Positions 62,290 to 64,000 of a stretch of DNA of 64,000 nt are shown here, piece after piece. Source of the DNA: Ulota crispa (lineage: Eukaryota > Streptophyta > Bryopsida > Orthotrichales > Orthotrichaceae); NCBI GenBank assembly GCA_963920765.1, contig OY987246.1:14008868-14072867 (forward strand), written 5' to 3'. The translations under genes and the position numbers were made by a program. Positions within the stretch are counted from its first letter, which is position 1; each line of letters opens with the position of its first letter. Under the pieces are notes generated by a model. That model had not been told where the DNA came from. It was given only the letters and a program-made list of their open reading frames with translations, and made no database searches.

Positions 62290-63221
62290 TACAACATAAA
62301 GTGTAGTTCAAATCCAACCTAACAAACTTCTAAGCAAGTTACAATCCCGGTTACAATGCATATTGTATAGAACTTATTCTAACAATACTTTAAGTTAATA
62401 ATAGTTTAAGTTAGAACTAATTGAGAATTTACATATATTCATAAATTGTGACTATCAGCACATCATAACAACATGATGAAAGTTTTGGTATCATTATAGT
62501 GCTCAATTTTTTCAAAAAGAAGATTAAAATCTTTAGAATCATCCAACAAAAAACAGTAATAGATTGGAATGTTTGAAACACACATTAAGTTTTCCATTTG
62601 GCAAGGCCAACCTCATAACTTATGTACAAAGCTTGAATGGATACAATTTATAAATTGCTCTTCTTTGGTTCTTCAAAAAAATTGAACCAAACTCCTTTTT
62701 GAAACGACAACATTTCCTATGGTTTTTAATTCTTCATTTGGTTAGTTTTGAGCTAACATTTCTTTGTAAAAGACCTCTAGAAAAGTGAACTAGTTTATCA
62801 AGGAGCTCTTATGGTTATTTTCTTTATTTTATACTATAAGTAAATTTTTTAAATGTTTTTGACTAGTTTTTAGTCGAAGTTTGTAAATTGCAAACGGTTT
62901 TTTCTCATTTCAATCGGCTAGCATTGAACTAGTAGTTGGTTCTTCCTGGACGTTGCATATGACATTCAAGTTAGCAATTGGGCCCATGTTCTTGAATTGA
63001 GTCAATGGCTCAATGCATTGTGGTGATCCAATTTTTTTTGACTTGAACCCAATTGTCAACACCAATAATCTGTCACAACAACAACCATGTCATCAACAAG
63101 ACTGATTGGGCCAACCTTTAGAATAAAGCATGAGGGCACAATGGATGATTTTATTTGTGAATTTGAGTAATCATACTGGTTCATTTAGGTGATTCTTCAA
63201 ATGGACCAACAATTAGACCTT
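62290..63221. other. AT-rich non-coding spacer
   Basis: No gene or bounded repeat recognised. Confidence 0.5.
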
Positions 63222-63990
63222 AGGGGCAGTTTACACTATGCTGTCCCACATCCCATATGTGCAAGTCTCACCTCAACATGAGATCTTGATTTTGTTATAT
63301 TATCAAGGGTAAAAAGGAGTACTAAAGAAAGTCATGAACATTTTATGTAAAATATTGGTGGGACTTAGACTAAAATTTGGGTTTAACAAAATGATCAATT
63401 CAAACCTTGAGTAAAGTCCCACCTTCTTTGGTGCCAAAACTTCCAAAAAATATTATGAAAGTAGAATCACCCATACCTAATAACTTCAAAAATTTTGCAA
63501 CAAACTACAAAGAGTTTGAGGCAACAAATATTTTCCCATGTAGGAAGATAAGAAATATTGGGATTGCTCAATTTGCTTTATTTTATTTGCAAAATTGAAA
63601 TTATAGTGAATTTTGGGAGTCAAAAAGAGCTCTAAATCCATTGCCAACCTCTAAACTCATGCAATTCTAATAATAGCCAAACTACTTTCCGCTCATTAGT
63701 TCCTACTTCACTTTGGGACACATGACATGACGTATGTGGTCCCAACCTTGAAAAGGATAGAAGAGCACTCCAAAACACCTATCCTCAATGATATTGGAAA
63801 TAGCGCACCATATTGATTGGGTATGGGAGATTGTTAGCTATGAGTGCTTCCACCTAGTGCAAGCAACCCAGACATGGGACTTGAGAGATGTAGTGTGAAG
63901 AGCCAATTCCCAGCTTTTGGCCCTACACCAATTAGATTCTCAGGATTCAGTGGGACGTGGAATGTGGGAACATAGTATAGACCGCCCCCT
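63222..63990. mobile_element. Terminal-repeat DNA element (about 769 bp)
   Basis: AGGGGCAGTTTACACTATG followed by CCCACATCCCA at the left is matched in inverted form by TGGAATGTGGGAACATAGTA and GACCGCCCCCT at the right. The interior ORF (63407-63598, 63 codons) has no recognised domain. No target duplication is clear. Confidence 0.7.
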
Positions 63991-64000
63991 TCAATATTAA

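Overview
This window is nuclear DNA of a land plant. The genes have GT-AG introns, plastid-type presequences and plant-specific families: an LSD1-like demethylase of the LDL/FLD type, an SLAC1-type anion channel, a cysteine-rich PLAC8 protein, a DUF7804-like protein and a GT47 transferase. They sit as GC-richer islands in very AT-rich intergenic DNA packed with small transposons. A bryophyte, perhaps a moss, seems most likely, but the sequence alone does not settle this. No bacterial operon, CRISPR array or convincing RNA gene was seen.

Layout. 1-1.65 kb (-): 5' part of a plastid-type alpha-glucan phosphorylase preceded by an ACT domain, running off the left edge. 2.2-6.2 kb: tandem repeat and small mobile elements. 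7.0-9.4 kb (-): LSD1-like histone demethylase, with its leader to about 10.98 kb. 11-16.9 kb: AT-rich repeats. 18.3-20.3 kb (+): GT47 exostosin-family glycosyltransferase. 22.9-26.3 kb (+): complete eight-exon MEMO1-family gene. 28.7-29.3 kb (-): PLAC8 protein. 29.9-37.8 kb: an 864-bp hairpin, a three-level transposon nest and several MITEs. 40.6-44.7 kb (+): SLAC1/SLAH-type anion channel. 45.8-47.8 kb: four adjacent MITEs. 48.2-50.6 kb (+): DUF7804-like, probably plastid-targeted protein. 51.7-53.2 kb: more elements. 55.7-58.0 kb (-): U1 snRNP subunit C. 58.4-64 kb: MITEs, two inverted Helitrons and a terminal-repeat element.

The eight genes are unrelated single-copy-looking genes, each with its own leader; I see no shared pathway. 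Exon coordinates were worked out by hand from reading frame, GT/AG sites and family conservation, and the coding totals close in frame for all seven complete genes.

The most interesting content is the transposon population. One group of non-autonomous elements (about 221-226 bp, about 924-939 bp and about 712 bp) has inverted ends beginning CCCCTAAAGGAC or CCCTTAAA, and every well-preserved end lies against TTAA. One copy is inserted in the TTAA inside the end of another and has itself been hit by a third element. This is the signature of piggyBac-type transposition, which I regard as unusual for a plant. Other notable points are a MITE that now supplies the 3' splice-site region of the DUF7804-like gene, the same foldback MITE in all three introns of the anion-channel gene, a 223-bp tandem duplication that copied the U1-C first splice donor, and inverted Helitrons with textbook ends.
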